A stretch of DNA of 64,000 bases. It comes from Chitinophaga sp. CF118 (GTDB lineage Bacteria; Bacteroidota; Bacteroidia; Chitinophagales; Chitinophagaceae). Location: assembly GCF_900112615.1 (NCBI RefSeq), contig NZ_FOMK01000015.1, positions 95,209 to 159,208 of the forward strand. Reading direction: 5' to 3'. Position 1 is the first letter of the stretch, and the number at the start of each line of letters is the position of its first letter. This document shows positions 41,164 to 50,470 of the stretch, piece after piece. Under the pieces are notes generated by a model that saw only the letters and a list, made by a program, of their open reading frames with translations, did not search any database and had not been told where the DNA came from. The translations under genes were made by a program, and so were the position numbers.

Positions 41164-41646
41164 TTAGCTATTTTTAGTATGAATAATCTCCCTGGTTAAG
41201 CGGATAAAATAAACAATAAGTACTATTCCGATAACACCCTGCATCACGCCCGTTATTTCAAAAAAAGCATCGTCTGGCATTTCATACATTCCAGGGGGGA
41301 AAAGCTTGCTCATACCACTTTTTGAAGCACCGCCAAAAAAAAGGATATTTTTGACAATATGGTTGTATATCCCTTCAAATAGTCCGATAAGAATAATTGA
41401 AACCAATAAGGTAATTGCCCTGTATATCCAGAACAAATAATTATTAGAGGTATTGACTTTGGGGTTAAGTAATCGATTTATATATAACGTGATGACAATT
41501 ACCGGGATGCTTAATAACAACACATGCAATCGCCATTGCGTATGATATATTATTGCACCATATACGTGATGCAGTGAGGTTAAGCTCATTATTATAATAC
41601 TATAAAGGGTTACCTTTGCTCGTTCATGATTTAATATATTCGACAT
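41164..41646 (-). CDS. Integral membrane protein, unknown (160 aa)
   Basis: Four hydrophobic segments (about 12-33, 40-56, 70-92 and 130-149) with a polar loop between the last two (FFGGASKSGMSKLFPPGMYE). No transport or enzyme motif. It is transcribed divergently from the HxlR-type regulator, and the 93-bp gap contains its -7 box and a symmetric operator, so it is the likely target of that regulator. Such proteins next to HxlR regulators are common in Bacteroidota and remain unnamed. Confidence 0.8.
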   Translation of the reverse strand: MSNILNHERAKVTLYSIIIMSLTSLHHVYGAIIYHTQWRLHVLLLSIPVIVITLYINRLLNPKVNTSNNYLFWIYRAITLLVSIILIGLFEGIYNHIVKNILFFGGASKSGMSKLFPPGMYEMPDDAFFEITGVMQGVIGIVLIVYFIRLTREIIHTKNS

Positions 41647-41665
41647 AATTTTATTTTTGTAAAAG

Positions 41666-41716
41666 CAAAACTAAGCAGTACTAATAACCCAATCAAGAAG
41701 TTACCAAACAGTAACT
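41666..41716. promoter_or_regulatory. HxlR operator AGTTACCAAACAGTAACT and divergent -7 box
   Basis: AGTTAC-CAAACA-GTAACT (41699-41716) is a perfect dyad. On the minus strand TAGTTTTG (41673-41666) is a -7 box 20 bp before the membrane gene. The dyad lies near its -33 region and 23 bp before the HxlR gene start, a place suited for control of both. Confidence 0.6.
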
Positions 41717-41739
41717 ACCAATTTTTTTCAATAGGTATT

Positions 41740-42111
41740 ATGAAAACAAATGAATATGACACTTATAGCTGTCCCGTGGGTAAAACCATCGGGTTAATCA
41801 GCGGCAGATGGAAACCCATCATCCTTTATCTTATTCAGCATGATATCAATAGGTTTGGTTTGCTGCAAAAGCGGATGCCAAAGATCAGTAGAAAGGTACT
41901 GACTGAGCAGTTAAGAGACTTAGAAAATCAAGGCCTTATTGACCGGGAAGTTAGAGTAAGCAGCTATCCACAGGAAGTTTTCTATTCTTTAACGGAAAAA
42001 GGATCTTCTTTACGCATGCTGATCGATCAGATTTTTAATTGGGGTACGGTTAATATATTAGATGAACCTTCGCGTAAAATGGCTGTGGACCTACTTATTG
42101 ATCACCATTAA
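41740..42111 (+). CDS. HxlR-family transcriptional regulator (123 aa)
   Basis: The sequence SCPVGKTIGLISGRWKPIIL carries the family's N-terminal Cys and winged-helix start. RFGLLQKRMPKISRKVLTEQ, LRDLENQGLIDREV and the wing complete the DNA-binding fold. HxlR proteins bind GTTAC-type dyads as dimers and often sense electrophiles or redox changes through the N-terminal Cys, here residue 10. Length is normal. Its probable operator lies in the divergent intergenic region. Confidence 0.92.
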   Translation: MKTNEYDTYSCPVGKTIGLISGRWKPIILYLIQHDINRFGLLQKRMPKISRKVLTEQLRDLENQGLIDREVRVSSYPQEVFYSLTEKGSSLRMLIDQIFNWGTVNILDEPSRKMAVDLLIDHH

Positions 42112-42306
42112 CTAAGCGGATCCGATGGTCGAAATATCATTTTTTCTGTTCTCTCTTCTTAAACAATTTCATCTACAGCCGACCGGTGTACTGCCAGAAA
42201 TGAAAGCAAGAATCACTCTGAAACCCGATAAGGTTATCCTAAACATTGCAAAATTACGAAGCTAATAATAGCTGTAGCTGGGTAACGCAATCTTCCTGAA
42301 AACGAA

Positions 42307-42343
42307 AAATGGACAAATCATTACAAGTATGATTTGTCCATTT
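42307..42343. terminator. Hairpin terminator AAATGGACAAATCA
   Basis: Arms at 42307-42320 and 42330-42343 are exactly complementary with a 9-base loop. A sister hairpin with nearly the same loop and GGGGCAAATCA arms lies at 51608-51638. Confidence 0.65.
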
Positions 42344-42743
42344 CTTTAAGTGGTTTCTTTATAACAGCTGCAGTCCAATCCACACAGCAAATTCGAAGAT
42401 TTTAAAACCTAAATCAATTTCGTTAGCTTTAAATTGTTCTCCATTAAAGTTTGTTATGTTGGTCCCTTCTCCTTCAGGTGGGCGATGGTTTACATTAATG
42501 GAATGTCGCCAATAACTTGCATGATTTTCCCATTCATCTTGATCGACCCAGCCCAAAGGTTCCAGATCAAAATGTTGTTTTCCTGTAGCAGGTTACCAGA
42601 ACTCAAATTGAAAAGTTCCATGACCTTGCTGTTAAAAGTATCCACATTTGAATCAGAAGTCGAATTCATACTCCCTATTGTTACTGCTAAATTTGTAACA
42701 GCCCATGCATATTCACCACAAGGGTTGACTCGTTTAGGAAAAG
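42344..42743 (-). pseudogene. Decayed partial copy of the 336-aa gene
   Basis: Matches 29935-30347 base for base with scattered changes. A 13-bp deletion shifts the frame so that only the last 65 codons (ENHASYWRHSINVNHRPPEG, then the FEFAVWIGLQLL end) remain readable. There is no 5' part. It directly abuts a terminator hairpin. Confidence 0.85.
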
Positions 42744-43195
42744 AATATTACTCAGTAAAATAAAGTATTACTTATCAATATATTATATTGTAATCCGGCA
42801 GCAATTTCAGTTTTTCTATTTTTCACGTGATTTTTGCCTGAGTATTGTCATTTTTCTACTCATTTCGCGTAAGGTTCCTGAAATTCTAATTATTTAGGGC
42901 AATTACATTGACCTGGTAACTTTGTGGCGGCGGACATATAGTTGAAAAAAACTTCCTTATCTCTTATGTTTTTTCAATGTATCTCCTAACACTTTTATGA
43001 ATATTTATTATTAAATTTATACCAGGCAATAACCCAAAAGCTGGTATATTATAAATTTTCATGGGGCAAACAGACTGGGACATTTAATCAAATGAATTCT
43101 CTTATCACTTCATTCTCCGGACAACACAAAAATCCCACCGGAGGGGCCTGATAAGCCAGTAGACTAATTAGATGATATAAGAGTTAACCACAATC
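42744..43195. other. Gene-free stretch with a possible promoter
   Basis: No coding frame is seen. TAACTTTG at 42917-42924 fits the -7 consensus and could start a leader of about 270 bases before the MauE-like gene. Two weak hairpins (TACCAG...CTGGTA and CTCCGG...CCGGAG) lie in that leader. No known riboswitch class is recognised. Confidence 0.35.
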
Positions 43196-43615
43196 ATGAA
43201 AGGAGCAACTGTCATAGAAACTATTTGCAGTGCATTTTTTCTCTTATTTGTTTATACAAGTATAAGCAAGCTAATTTCTTACGATTATTATTTATATGAT
43301 CTCAGAAGATCACCTTTACTTGCTTCATACGCAACCGTAATATCGATAACGGTTCCTTGCACTGAAATAATTGTGGCAGCATTACTCATACCTAATAAAA
43401 CCAGGAAGTACGGATTACTAGGCTCGTTAGTATTAATGCTGGTATTTACTGTTTATGTGGCTTATGTGCTGTTATTTACAACAAAAAGACCATGTACCTG
43501 CGGTGGTATTATCAGGCAATTAAGCTGGCCAGATCATCTGATTTTTAACATCAGCTTCTTATTACTGGCAATAACCGGCATCATCTTACAAATCAGGTAT
43601 AAAAGGACGCTATAA
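43196..43615 (+). CDS. MauE/DoxX-like membrane protein (139 aa)
   Basis: Four membrane helices with a Cys pair in RPCTCGG (C-T-C) between helices 3 and 4 and a conserved start IETICSAFFLLFVYTSISKL. This is the MauE-like branch of DoxX proteins, which support disulfide formation or maturation of exported proteins. The C-x-C motif is suited to thiol exchange. The small secreted gene 28 bp downstream contains two Cys and might be its client. That link is inferred from position. Confidence 0.8.
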   Translation: MKGATVIETICSAFFLLFVYTSISKLISYDYYLYDLRRSPLLASYATVISITVPCTEIIVAALLIPNKTRKYGLLGSLVLMLVFTVYVAYVLLFTTKRPCTCGGIIRQLSWPDHLIFNISFLLLAITGIILQIRYKRTL

Positions 43616-43643
43616 GATTTATTTCACCCTAAATATTTTCTTT

Positions 43644-43883
43644 ATGAAAAAAGCAAAAATATTACTCACCATTATTTTAATTATGGCAGCCACAGGAGCA
43701 GCTGTAGCCACAAGAGCCAAATCATTTTTTGGATTCATTGTTAATGCGGGAGTATACCATACAGTACTGATTTCCTTTGATTGTCCCGAAACCGGAAAAG
43801 GGTGTATCTATACTTCCTGGGATTATGCCACATTCCAGGTTTATACCTTATCCGGCATAAAGTTAATTCCCCGAAAACCGTAA
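43644..43883 (+). CDS. Small secreted protein with two Cys (79 aa)
   Basis: A signal peptide (MKKAKILLTIILIMAATGAA) is followed by a short mature part containing FDCPETGKGCIYTS, so a single disulfide is likely. Size and placement after a MauE-like gene resemble the DUF6520-type small exported proteins of Bacteroidota. I cannot confirm the family. It probably forms an operon with the MauE-like gene. Confidence 0.7.
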   Translation: MKKAKILLTIILIMAATGAAVATRAKSFFGFIVNAGVYHTVLISFDCPETGKGCIYTSWDYATFQVYTLSGIKLIPRKP

Positions 43884-43896
43884 GTGATAGTTAAGT

Positions 43897-45330
43897 TTAA
43901 TTATACCCTTCATTCTGTTTCAGATTGGGATCAATCACAATTTCACTGGCCGGAAGGGGCCAACGCTGCATTTCTTTTTTCCATGATCCCCCTTTTGCAT
44001 TAGTAACGGTGCGCATTATGCTATCAACAGTTCCGGTGCGCTTCAAATCAAACCAGCGGTGTGCCTGCTCGGTAAATAATTCATTTTGTCTTTCCTTTAG
44101 GATTGCGTTCAACAAATCCTCTTGACCAATATCCTGATGAGTATTGGCCAGTAATGGCAGTCCTGCTCTTTTTCTGATCACATCAAGATCCTCGATGGCT
44201 TCAGAGAGTTTCCCCAAATGCGCTCTACATTCTGCGCGGATCAAATACTGTTCTGCCAAACGAAATAATACGGAGCATTCAGTCTGCTCTTCACCACTTT
44301 TGACTTTATATTTAAACGGATAATAATAATCTTTATACGGAAGCACCGTTTCATCCCTGTAGCGCGCTATCCAATTTGCTTTTCTAAGATCCCCCTCTTC
44401 AAATGAATTCATTAGCTGAGGACTGATTGCTGATTTCTCTTCGAGATCAGGGCGGGTATTTAAAATAAATCCTGATCCTTCAGGAGTATTAAAACTCGTC
44501 CCATTGGAAGTTGTGGGCATTAATTGCCATATCACCTCCTTACTGTTTTTCAGAAATACCTGATCTGGTTCAACAAGCGCATAGATCCCACTGGCATTGA
44601 TAAGGGTAGTTGCCAGAGCCTCTGCCTGGGTATAATCACCCCGGTAGAGGTAAACCCGTGCCAGGAGGGCTGCGGCAGTTGCCTTATTTGGCCGTAAACG
44701 TTCATTGTTAGGGGAAATACTGTTTTGCCCAACATAGCTGGCATTCAGATTACTTTGGGCCGTTGTCAGGTCTGCTATAATCTGATCGTACACTTTATCA
44801 GTTGGCGTACGGGAAAGTACCTGATTCTTTTTATAGTCCGTTGTAAGAGCCAGCGGAACATCTCCGTAAAAATTAACCAGGTAAAAATACCAGTAAGCCC
44901 TTATAAAAAGCGCTTCGGCCATCAATTGTTTTCTGACATCCGGATCTAAGGCTGTAGACTGACTACATCCTTCATAAGCAGCATTTGCAATATAGATAAT
45001 TGTGTACGCCGCATCCCAAAATGAATTGCAATAGTCATTAGTCGCCGGATCTATAGCATTTGTATATACCTGCAACATCTGAGCCTTAGCATAACCGGTT
45101 AATTCATCACCTCCTAAACCGGATAAGAAAGCTATCCGGTATGGCGAAGTATTGCCGATCCCCATTTTGGCATAAATGCCTAACAATACCGCTGTGGCGG
45201 AATCATTACGTGAGTATACATTATCGGTTACAACCAAATGTTTGGGTGGCCCAACTTCAACAAATTTACTGCAACCTGTTCCCATTATAAAAAATAAGAT
45301 AATGCTTTTACAGGCAAAATTAGCCCTCAT
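43897..45330 (-). CDS. SusD/RagB-family outer-membrane lipoprotein (477 aa)
   Basis: Lipobox MGTGC with lipidated Cys at 20. The N-terminal SusD-like region covers residues 30-220 (RAYWYFYLVNFYGDVPLALT and helical TPR-like repeats), and the RagB/SusD C-terminal region ends in RRWPLPASEI-type and LKQNEGYN motifs, here QRWPLPASEIVIDPNLKQNE. Full length. It starts 19 bp after the SusC stop, so both are co-transcribed. The pair captures and imports an oligosaccharide or other polymer. No hydrolase gene in view reveals the substrate. Confidence 0.94.
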   Translation of the reverse strand: MRANFACKSIILFFIMGTGCSKFVEVGPPKHLVVTDNVYSRNDSATAVLLGIYAKMGIGNTSPYRIAFLSGLGGDELTGYAKAQMLQVYTNAIDPATNDYCNSFWDAAYTIIYIANAAYEGCSQSTALDPDVRKQLMAEALFIRAYWYFYLVNFYGDVPLALTTDYKKNQVLSRTPTDKVYDQIIADLTTAQSNLNASYVGQNSISPNNERLRPNKATAAALLARVYLYRGDYTQAEALATTLINASGIYALVEPDQVFLKNSKEVIWQLMPTTSNGTSFNTPEGSGFILNTRPDLEEKSAISPQLMNSFEEGDLRKANWIARYRDETVLPYKDYYYPFKYKVKSGEEQTECSVLFRLAEQYLIRAECRAHLGKLSEAIEDLDVIRKRAGLPLLANTHQDIGQEDLLNAILKERQNELFTEQAHRWFDLKRTGTVDSIMRTVTNAKGGSWKKEMQRWPLPASEIVIDPNLKQNEGYN

Positions 45331-45349
45331 AATACTCGTATTTAATTGA

Positions 45350-48300
45350 TTATAAAACTATTTGGATACCTGCGGTTATAATCCGGGGTGTGGGGAGATT
45401 GAGGCCGGATCCATACTGTTGAGATTCGGGATCCATGCCCTCAAATTTAGTAATGGTGAAAAGATTCTCTCCTGTGATATAGATTTTAGCTTCCTGAAAT
45501 TTATACCAGAACAGCCGCGCCTTTGGAAGCTGATAAGAGATATAAAGGTTCTTCAAACGAATGTATGACGCATCCTGAATTGCACCATTACTCTGATAAA
45601 ACCTTAGAAATGCCTTGTTCATATCAGCATCGGTAGAGAACTTTTGATAATGGGCCTGGTCGCCTGCTTTTTTCCAACGATCAAAAACCTTTACAAGTTG
45701 ATTAGATGATTTTGGCGTAAACATTCCAGGCATATTATTACCTATGGAATTAAATCCGGTTTGTTTTACGAATTGCAGAGTGAAATCAAACGTAATCCCT
45801 TTGTAGTAAAAAGCATTATTAAGCCCTCCAAAATATGTTTGTCCAATAAATGTTGGAACCAGGCCTTTTTGATCTGGAGTGCCGGTCATTTCCGGATTCT
45901 TAAAAGTATACATGCCGTTATCGGGATTCATACTTTTGTAGTCATATAAATACTTTATCGTAAGAGGATAGCCCACTGCATATTTTGTTCCGTAATCGGT
46001 TGCCGATATATTAGGGAAAGCCAGCAACTTATTCTTCGGAAAACTAATATTGAATGAACTGGTCCAGATCAATGAGCCATTATTCAGATTGGTTGAATTC
46101 AATTCAAACTCAATACCTTTATTTTGGATAACAGCGGGCACGTTCCCGGTTATGGTTGAGAATCCTGTAATGGCAGGTAAAGGATATCCAAGCAACTGAT
46201 TGCTGGTACGGTTCCGGTAAAAGCCAATTGAAGCAAGTACACGATTCTTTAAGATCCCGAGCTCCAAAGCAATATCACGCTTATTAATCGTTTCCCAACT
46301 GTAATAGGTATTTGTTAATTGAGTAGGACTTAAACCCGACGCTCCTAAGTATCCAAAATCGGTGTTATAAGTACTTAAATACTGATAATCCGGAAATTGA
46401 TCATTACCCGTTTTACCAATGCTTCCGCGTATTTTTCCATAACTAAGAAAAGATAATTTTTCATAAACGATGTTTTCTTTTGAGAACACCCACGCCGCAC
46501 CAACAGCCCCGAAGTTGCCAAATCGCTTGTTGGGGCCAAACCTGCTGCTCCCATCCCTCCTGCCCGTAAGATTTAATACATACTTTCCCTGATAGTCGTA
46601 TCCAATCCGTGCAAAAATTGCATTATAACGGTAGTCACTGGCACTAAGAATTGTTGTTGTTTCCTTTGCTATTCCGGATTCCAAAAGTGTATCACTGTAA
46701 AATCCCCGGCTTGTATGTAATTCCGCCTTCTGCCGGTTCCCCTGGAAGGTCATACCCAGCAATACATCGATATGATGTATTCCAAATCTCTTACTATAGT
46801 TCATTTGCGGTTCAGTGATCAATAATTTGACACCATTGGCCCCGGTTACACGTACTCTTTGCTTAAACGGATTCTCTGAGGAGGGCAACATTGAATTAAA
46901 CGGAATAGTTGTACGCTCGGTTAACCTGCTGGAATGATATCCTACATTTGCTTTAATCTGCAAGCCAGGTAATAATATATAGGATAGTGAAAGCTCGCCA
47001 AGCAGGTTTTCCATCAATGAATTTGATTTTTGTAGTTCTAGCCCAAAAGGATTATCAAATGTATTTTTAGCCCAGTTTAATTGTCCGCCGGCATTTACTT
47101 CCGGTGTATTTGGTGCCATCAATATATTCTTTGTAAAATCAGTTAGCGGTAAATGATAGCTATTGTTTATATAATAGATCAAATGATAGCTATTGTTTAT
47201 ATAATAGATCATAAGATCCGATTGAAACCTATTATTTTTATTGTTGTGATGAAGACTCATTTGAATAGCTGCATTCTGATTGTAGAAATCTCCCGGGAAA
47301 TTGGTTGTTTCATGCCTGTAGCTGCCTGTTAACTTAATTTGTGTATACCTTGGACCTATGGAATAACTCATTTTAGCAGATCTGATTATCGCCGTTTCAC
47401 CAATCAACATTTTTTGCCAGTTGGTATAAGCGCTGGTATCCCAGGATCCATTGATATCATAATCCTTCTCTCCCGGACTTATACCATCATTTTGAAAAGC
47501 CTCTCTTCTCATTTTAAGATAGTCTGATGTATTCATCAACTCTAACTTCCGGGATACTTTTCCCATTCCGTAGGAAACATCAATATCAATTTTCCGTGCT
47601 CCCCGTGCCGGCCTTTTAGTGGTGATCAGAATAACACCATTTGCTCCCCTGGAACCATAAATCGCAGTAGCATCTGCATCTTTTAATACTGTAATACTTT
47701 CAATATCATTCGGTATTGAACCCGGAAATGGACTAAGGCCGGAAGGTGTAGCATTGTCCGCTTGTGATAATGATGCAGAATGAAGTGGAATACCATCAAT
47801 AAGATACAATGGTACATTTCCATTTCCGATACTGTTTGTACCACGAATGCTAACATTTACAAGTGCACCCGGCACACCGGATGATTGGGAAACATTTAAA
47901 CCTGGTATTAACCCTGCTAAAGTTGCCAGCTGGTCGCTAAGGGGATGTTTACTAAAATCATTGATCTTAACGGCATTTACGCTTCCCGTATTTAATCCTT
48001 TAGTAGTATTGTAGTTGCCTTTTTTGACTTGCTCTTTTAGCATGGTACAAGTCCTCTTTAAATGACAGCTTATTGGCTTTCCGTTACTGTATCTGACTTT
48101 AAGGGTATCGAAACCAATGCAGCTAATGATTAACAAGCCGGCATGTGGAACGCCATAAACATTAAACTCTCCATTGTCGTTGACATAAGAAACCTTATCA
48201 CTTACGCCAATTACCCTTACAGTAGCCCCAATGACGGGGCTCTCTGTAGAATCCATCACAGTTCCATGCAGGTTAATGGTGTTGATAGTATCTTCTTGCC

Positions 48301-48616
48301 CGGCAACGATCGGTATTGTTAATACTGCTTTGGGCATAATTTGAATACAGTTATCCTCTAACCTGTACGTCAATGGCTGGTCTATGAAAATTTGACGTAA
48401 AGCTTCGTTGACAGGCACATTCTGTAAATTAATCGTAACTGGTTTTGCAGTATGCAGGTATTCTCCTTTAATGAAGAAAGCAAGACCTGTTTGTTTACGG
48501 ATGCTTTTCATTACTTCGCTCAGGTTTGCGTTGCTCACCGATAAGGAAACTTGTTGCGCATTCGTTTTAGCAGCCACCAATAAGATGATAGATATAAGGC
48601 ATAACCTTAATTTCAT
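45350..48616 (-). CDS. SusC/RagA-family TonB-dependent transporter with STN domain (1088 aa)
   Basis: From the ATG at 48616 a signal peptide (MKLRLCLISIILLVAAKTNA) leads an STN signalling domain (about 25-75, LSEVMKSIRKQTGLAFFIKG), a carboxypeptidase-like domain, the plug (DQLATLAGLIPGLNVSQ, NVPLYLIDGIPLH, DATAIYGSRGANGVILITTK) and a 22-strand barrel. The STN domain shows that it signals through the FecR and ECF sigma factor encoded upstream. Residues near 485-505 carry a perfect 10-residue tandem duplication (YYINNSYHLI twice) caused by a 30-bp direct repeat. The extra loop may alter an external or periplasmic turn. Confidence 0.94.
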   Translation of the reverse strand: MKLRLCLISIILLVAAKTNAQQVSLSVSNANLSEVMKSIRKQTGLAFFIKGEYLHTAKPVTINLQNVPVNEALRQIFIDQPLTYRLEDNCIQIMPKAVLTIPIVAGQEDTINTINLHGTVMDSTESPVIGATVRVIGVSDKVSYVNDNGEFNVYGVPHAGLLIISCIGFDTLKVRYSNGKPISCHLKRTCTMLKEQVKKGNYNTTKGLNTGSVNAVKINDFSKHPLSDQLATLAGLIPGLNVSQSSGVPGALVNVSIRGTNSIGNGNVPLYLIDGIPLHSASLSQADNATPSGLSPFPGSIPNDIESITVLKDADATAIYGSRGANGVILITTKRPARGARKIDIDVSYGMGKVSRKLELMNTSDYLKMRREAFQNDGISPGEKDYDINGSWDTSAYTNWQKMLIGETAIIRSAKMSYSIGPRYTQIKLTGSYRHETTNFPGDFYNQNAAIQMSLHHNNKNNRFQSDLMIYYINNSYHLIYYINNSYHLPLTDFTKNILMAPNTPEVNAGGQLNWAKNTFDNPFGLELQKSNSLMENLLGELSLSYILLPGLQIKANVGYHSSRLTERTTIPFNSMLPSSENPFKQRVRVTGANGVKLLITEPQMNYSKRFGIHHIDVLLGMTFQGNRQKAELHTSRGFYSDTLLESGIAKETTTILSASDYRYNAIFARIGYDYQGKYVLNLTGRRDGSSRFGPNKRFGNFGAVGAAWVFSKENIVYEKLSFLSYGKIRGSIGKTGNDQFPDYQYLSTYNTDFGYLGASGLSPTQLTNTYYSWETINKRDIALELGILKNRVLASIGFYRNRTSNQLLGYPLPAITGFSTITGNVPAVIQNKGIEFELNSTNLNNGSLIWTSSFNISFPKNKLLAFPNISATDYGTKYAVGYPLTIKYLYDYKSMNPDNGMYTFKNPEMTGTPDQKGLVPTFIGQTYFGGLNNAFYYKGITFDFTLQFVKQTGFNSIGNNMPGMFTPKSSNQLVKVFDRWKKAGDQAHYQKFSTDADMNKAFLRFYQSNGAIQDASYIRLKNLYISYQLPKARLFWYKFQEAKIYITGENLFTITKFEGMDPESQQYGSGLNLPTPRIITAGIQIVL
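47151..47210. repeat. Perfect 30-bp tandem duplication inside SusC
   Basis: Units 47151-47180 and 47181-47210 are identical (AAATGATAGCTATTGTTTAT plus ten more bases) and keep the frame. A recent slippage or unequal-exchange event is the simplest cause. Confidence 0.95.
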
Positions 48617-48773
48617 ACTAAGGGAATTAATTTGATTATTAATTGTCAACAAATTGGCATAGGTCATTTACATAAATTCAAAAAGTTGAATTATTAAATC
48701 CTGAGATTCTGGTTGGTCTTATTGCTTTGTCAGTACAAAATGTTAACTCTTCTCTGGATTATGCTAGTTCCTG

Positions 48774-49895
48774 TTATCGAATGCTTTTAGTCTCCGCTTT
48801 AATCGTGTCCCCTTTCAATACCAGGGTCGTACCGATGTTATCGCTGAGTTGTTTAAGTAATTCAGATAATGGAACGTTTTCCCTGCTACAACCTTCCAAT
48901 TTTATATCTTTCGGAAGACTGTTATAGTCTACAGCAACATTATAACTTCTGCTGATTTGGCGAAATGCCTCTATAATTGGCGTTTGAGAAAAAACAAAAC
49001 TGCCATCCTTCCACAGAATAACATCCTCAGCATTTACTTTGCTGATAATGATGCTATCTTGTCCGCTAAGGATAGCTTGTTGGTTTGGATCTAGTATTTT
49101 GTCTTTTTGAGGTGACTTTGAGGTAAGAGAAATCTTAACCTTTCCTTCCAGAAGGGTGGTCTTAACCAGCTCACCCGGATAGCAGCTTACATTGAAATGT
49201 GTACCTAATACCCTCACGATCTGGCTTGCACAATTAACCTTAAAAGGTCGTGAAATATCTTTAACAATTTCGAAATACCCTTCCCCTTCAAGCTTGACAC
49301 TTCTCTCCTTCCGGGAGAATTTTGTACTATAAGTAAGGCTGCTGCCGGCATTAAGATATACCGTACTCCCATCTGGCAGGGTGATCTGGTATTTGCCCCC
49401 TAAAGGTACTGTCAGTTTGTTCTTTGAATACACCGAATCATCTGATAATGCAGCTAGCGGATAAATCAGCGTTCCTTCCTTCGCTTTAATGACCCCTTCC
49501 TGAGTAGCAATTTGAAATTGAGAAGTACTGTCCATGTAAATCTCTCTACCATCAGCTAACTCAAGGATCGCCTTATTTATCACAGGCATTCTTTCAATCC
49601 CTAAAGGGAGTGTGCCCTTCTCATGATCGTTAAAATACCACAAACTACCTAGCACCAGAACTAACACTGCAGCTGCCGCGGCAACACGGTAAAGACTTAT
49701 GACCTTCTTTTTTCGATCAGGATTAATATTATCCCAGATTTCCTTGCAAATGGATTCAACCAGTGCTTCATCTATTTCATGCTCAATTGTCCCGGCCATA
49801 TGAAAATACCAGCTTTCTATCATGAAAATTTCTTCCTGGGAACACTTGTTTTCGTAGTACTTGTCCAGCAATTTTGAGGCATCCTTTTCTACCAT
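48774..49895 (-). CDS. FecR-family anti-sigma factor (373 aa)
   Basis: The cytoplasmic N-terminus (1-65) binds the sigma factor in this family. One membrane helix is at about 68-88. The periplasmic FecR domain is around 160-260 (LTVPLGGKYQITLPDGSTVY, then LNAGSSLTYSTKF), and the DUF4974 domain ends near VPLSELLKQLSDNIG. Full length. It lies between the sigma gene and SusC on the same strand and would relay the substrate signal from the SusC STN domain to the sigma factor. Confidence 0.93.
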   Translation of the reverse strand: MVEKDASKLLDKYYENKCSQEEIFMIESWYFHMAGTIEHEIDEALVESICKEIWDNINPDRKKKVISLYRVAAAAAVLVLVLGSLWYFNDHEKGTLPLGIERMPVINKAILELADGREIYMDSTSQFQIATQEGVIKAKEGTLIYPLAALSDDSVYSKNKLTVPLGGKYQITLPDGSTVYLNAGSSLTYSTKFSRKERSVKLEGEGYFEIVKDISRPFKVNCASQIVRVLGTHFNVSCYPGELVKTTLLEGKVKISLTSKSPQKDKILDPNQQAILSGQDSIIISKVNAEDVILWKDGSFVFSQTPIIEAFRQISRSYNVAVDYNSLPKDIKLEGCSRENVPLSELLKQLSDNIGTTLVLKGDTIKAETKSIR

Positions 49896-49923
49896 GATGA
49901 TATTATGTTAGTTATTACTAGTG

Positions 49924-50196
49924 TTATATTTTATCTTTTCTTTCAAATAGAAACTTTAAAGTTTCATGGATAAATTTTAAAATTATTTTAACCAGTTGCA
50001 TAAAGTTTTCCTCTTCGATACCAGATGCGAATTTTAATATAAATACGCTGAGCAGAATGAATAGCACTGGCAAGGTTATGACAATGATCATAAACTGGCT
50101 CCAATGGATATTACTTGTCGCCAAATTGGTCAACATATATGAAACGCTATAAAAAACACCTACCCCAATGCCGCTTGCGATGAACAATTGCTTCAT
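49924..50196 (-). CDS. Small membrane protein between sigma factor and FecR (90 aa)
   Basis: Two hydrophobic helices (about 8-24 and 36-57) and a positively charged C-terminus (FLFERKDKI) are visible, without any known motif. The gene starts about 275 bp after the sigma gene and ends 28 bp before FecR. Most Bacteroidota sigma/FecR pairs are adjacent, so an inserted membrane gene is unusual. It could modulate signalling or be unrelated. Confidence 0.6.
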   Translation of the reverse strand: MKQLFIASGIGVGVFYSVSYMLTNLATSNIHWSQFMIIVITLPVLFILLSVFILKFASGIEEENFMQLVKIILKFIHETLKFLFERKDKI

Positions 50197-50470
50197 TTAA
50201 ACATTTTAAAATTTGACAATAGAATACTGGATGTGGTTCGTTTTCCAGCATTCATTACTTTCTTATCGTTTATACAGGACAATAGAAAACCTTATCCTTT
50301 ATTTGGAAAGGATAATTGTATACCAATCATAAGAGACAAAAGTCATTCTCTAGCAGAAGATAGCGCTACGCTCTAAATGTTATCATTTCTCATAACAATA
50401 TTGGTTGGTTTTAAATTGCTGTCTATATATATAACAATTGAAAAAGGGTAAAGGGGTAGATTGGCCTCAA

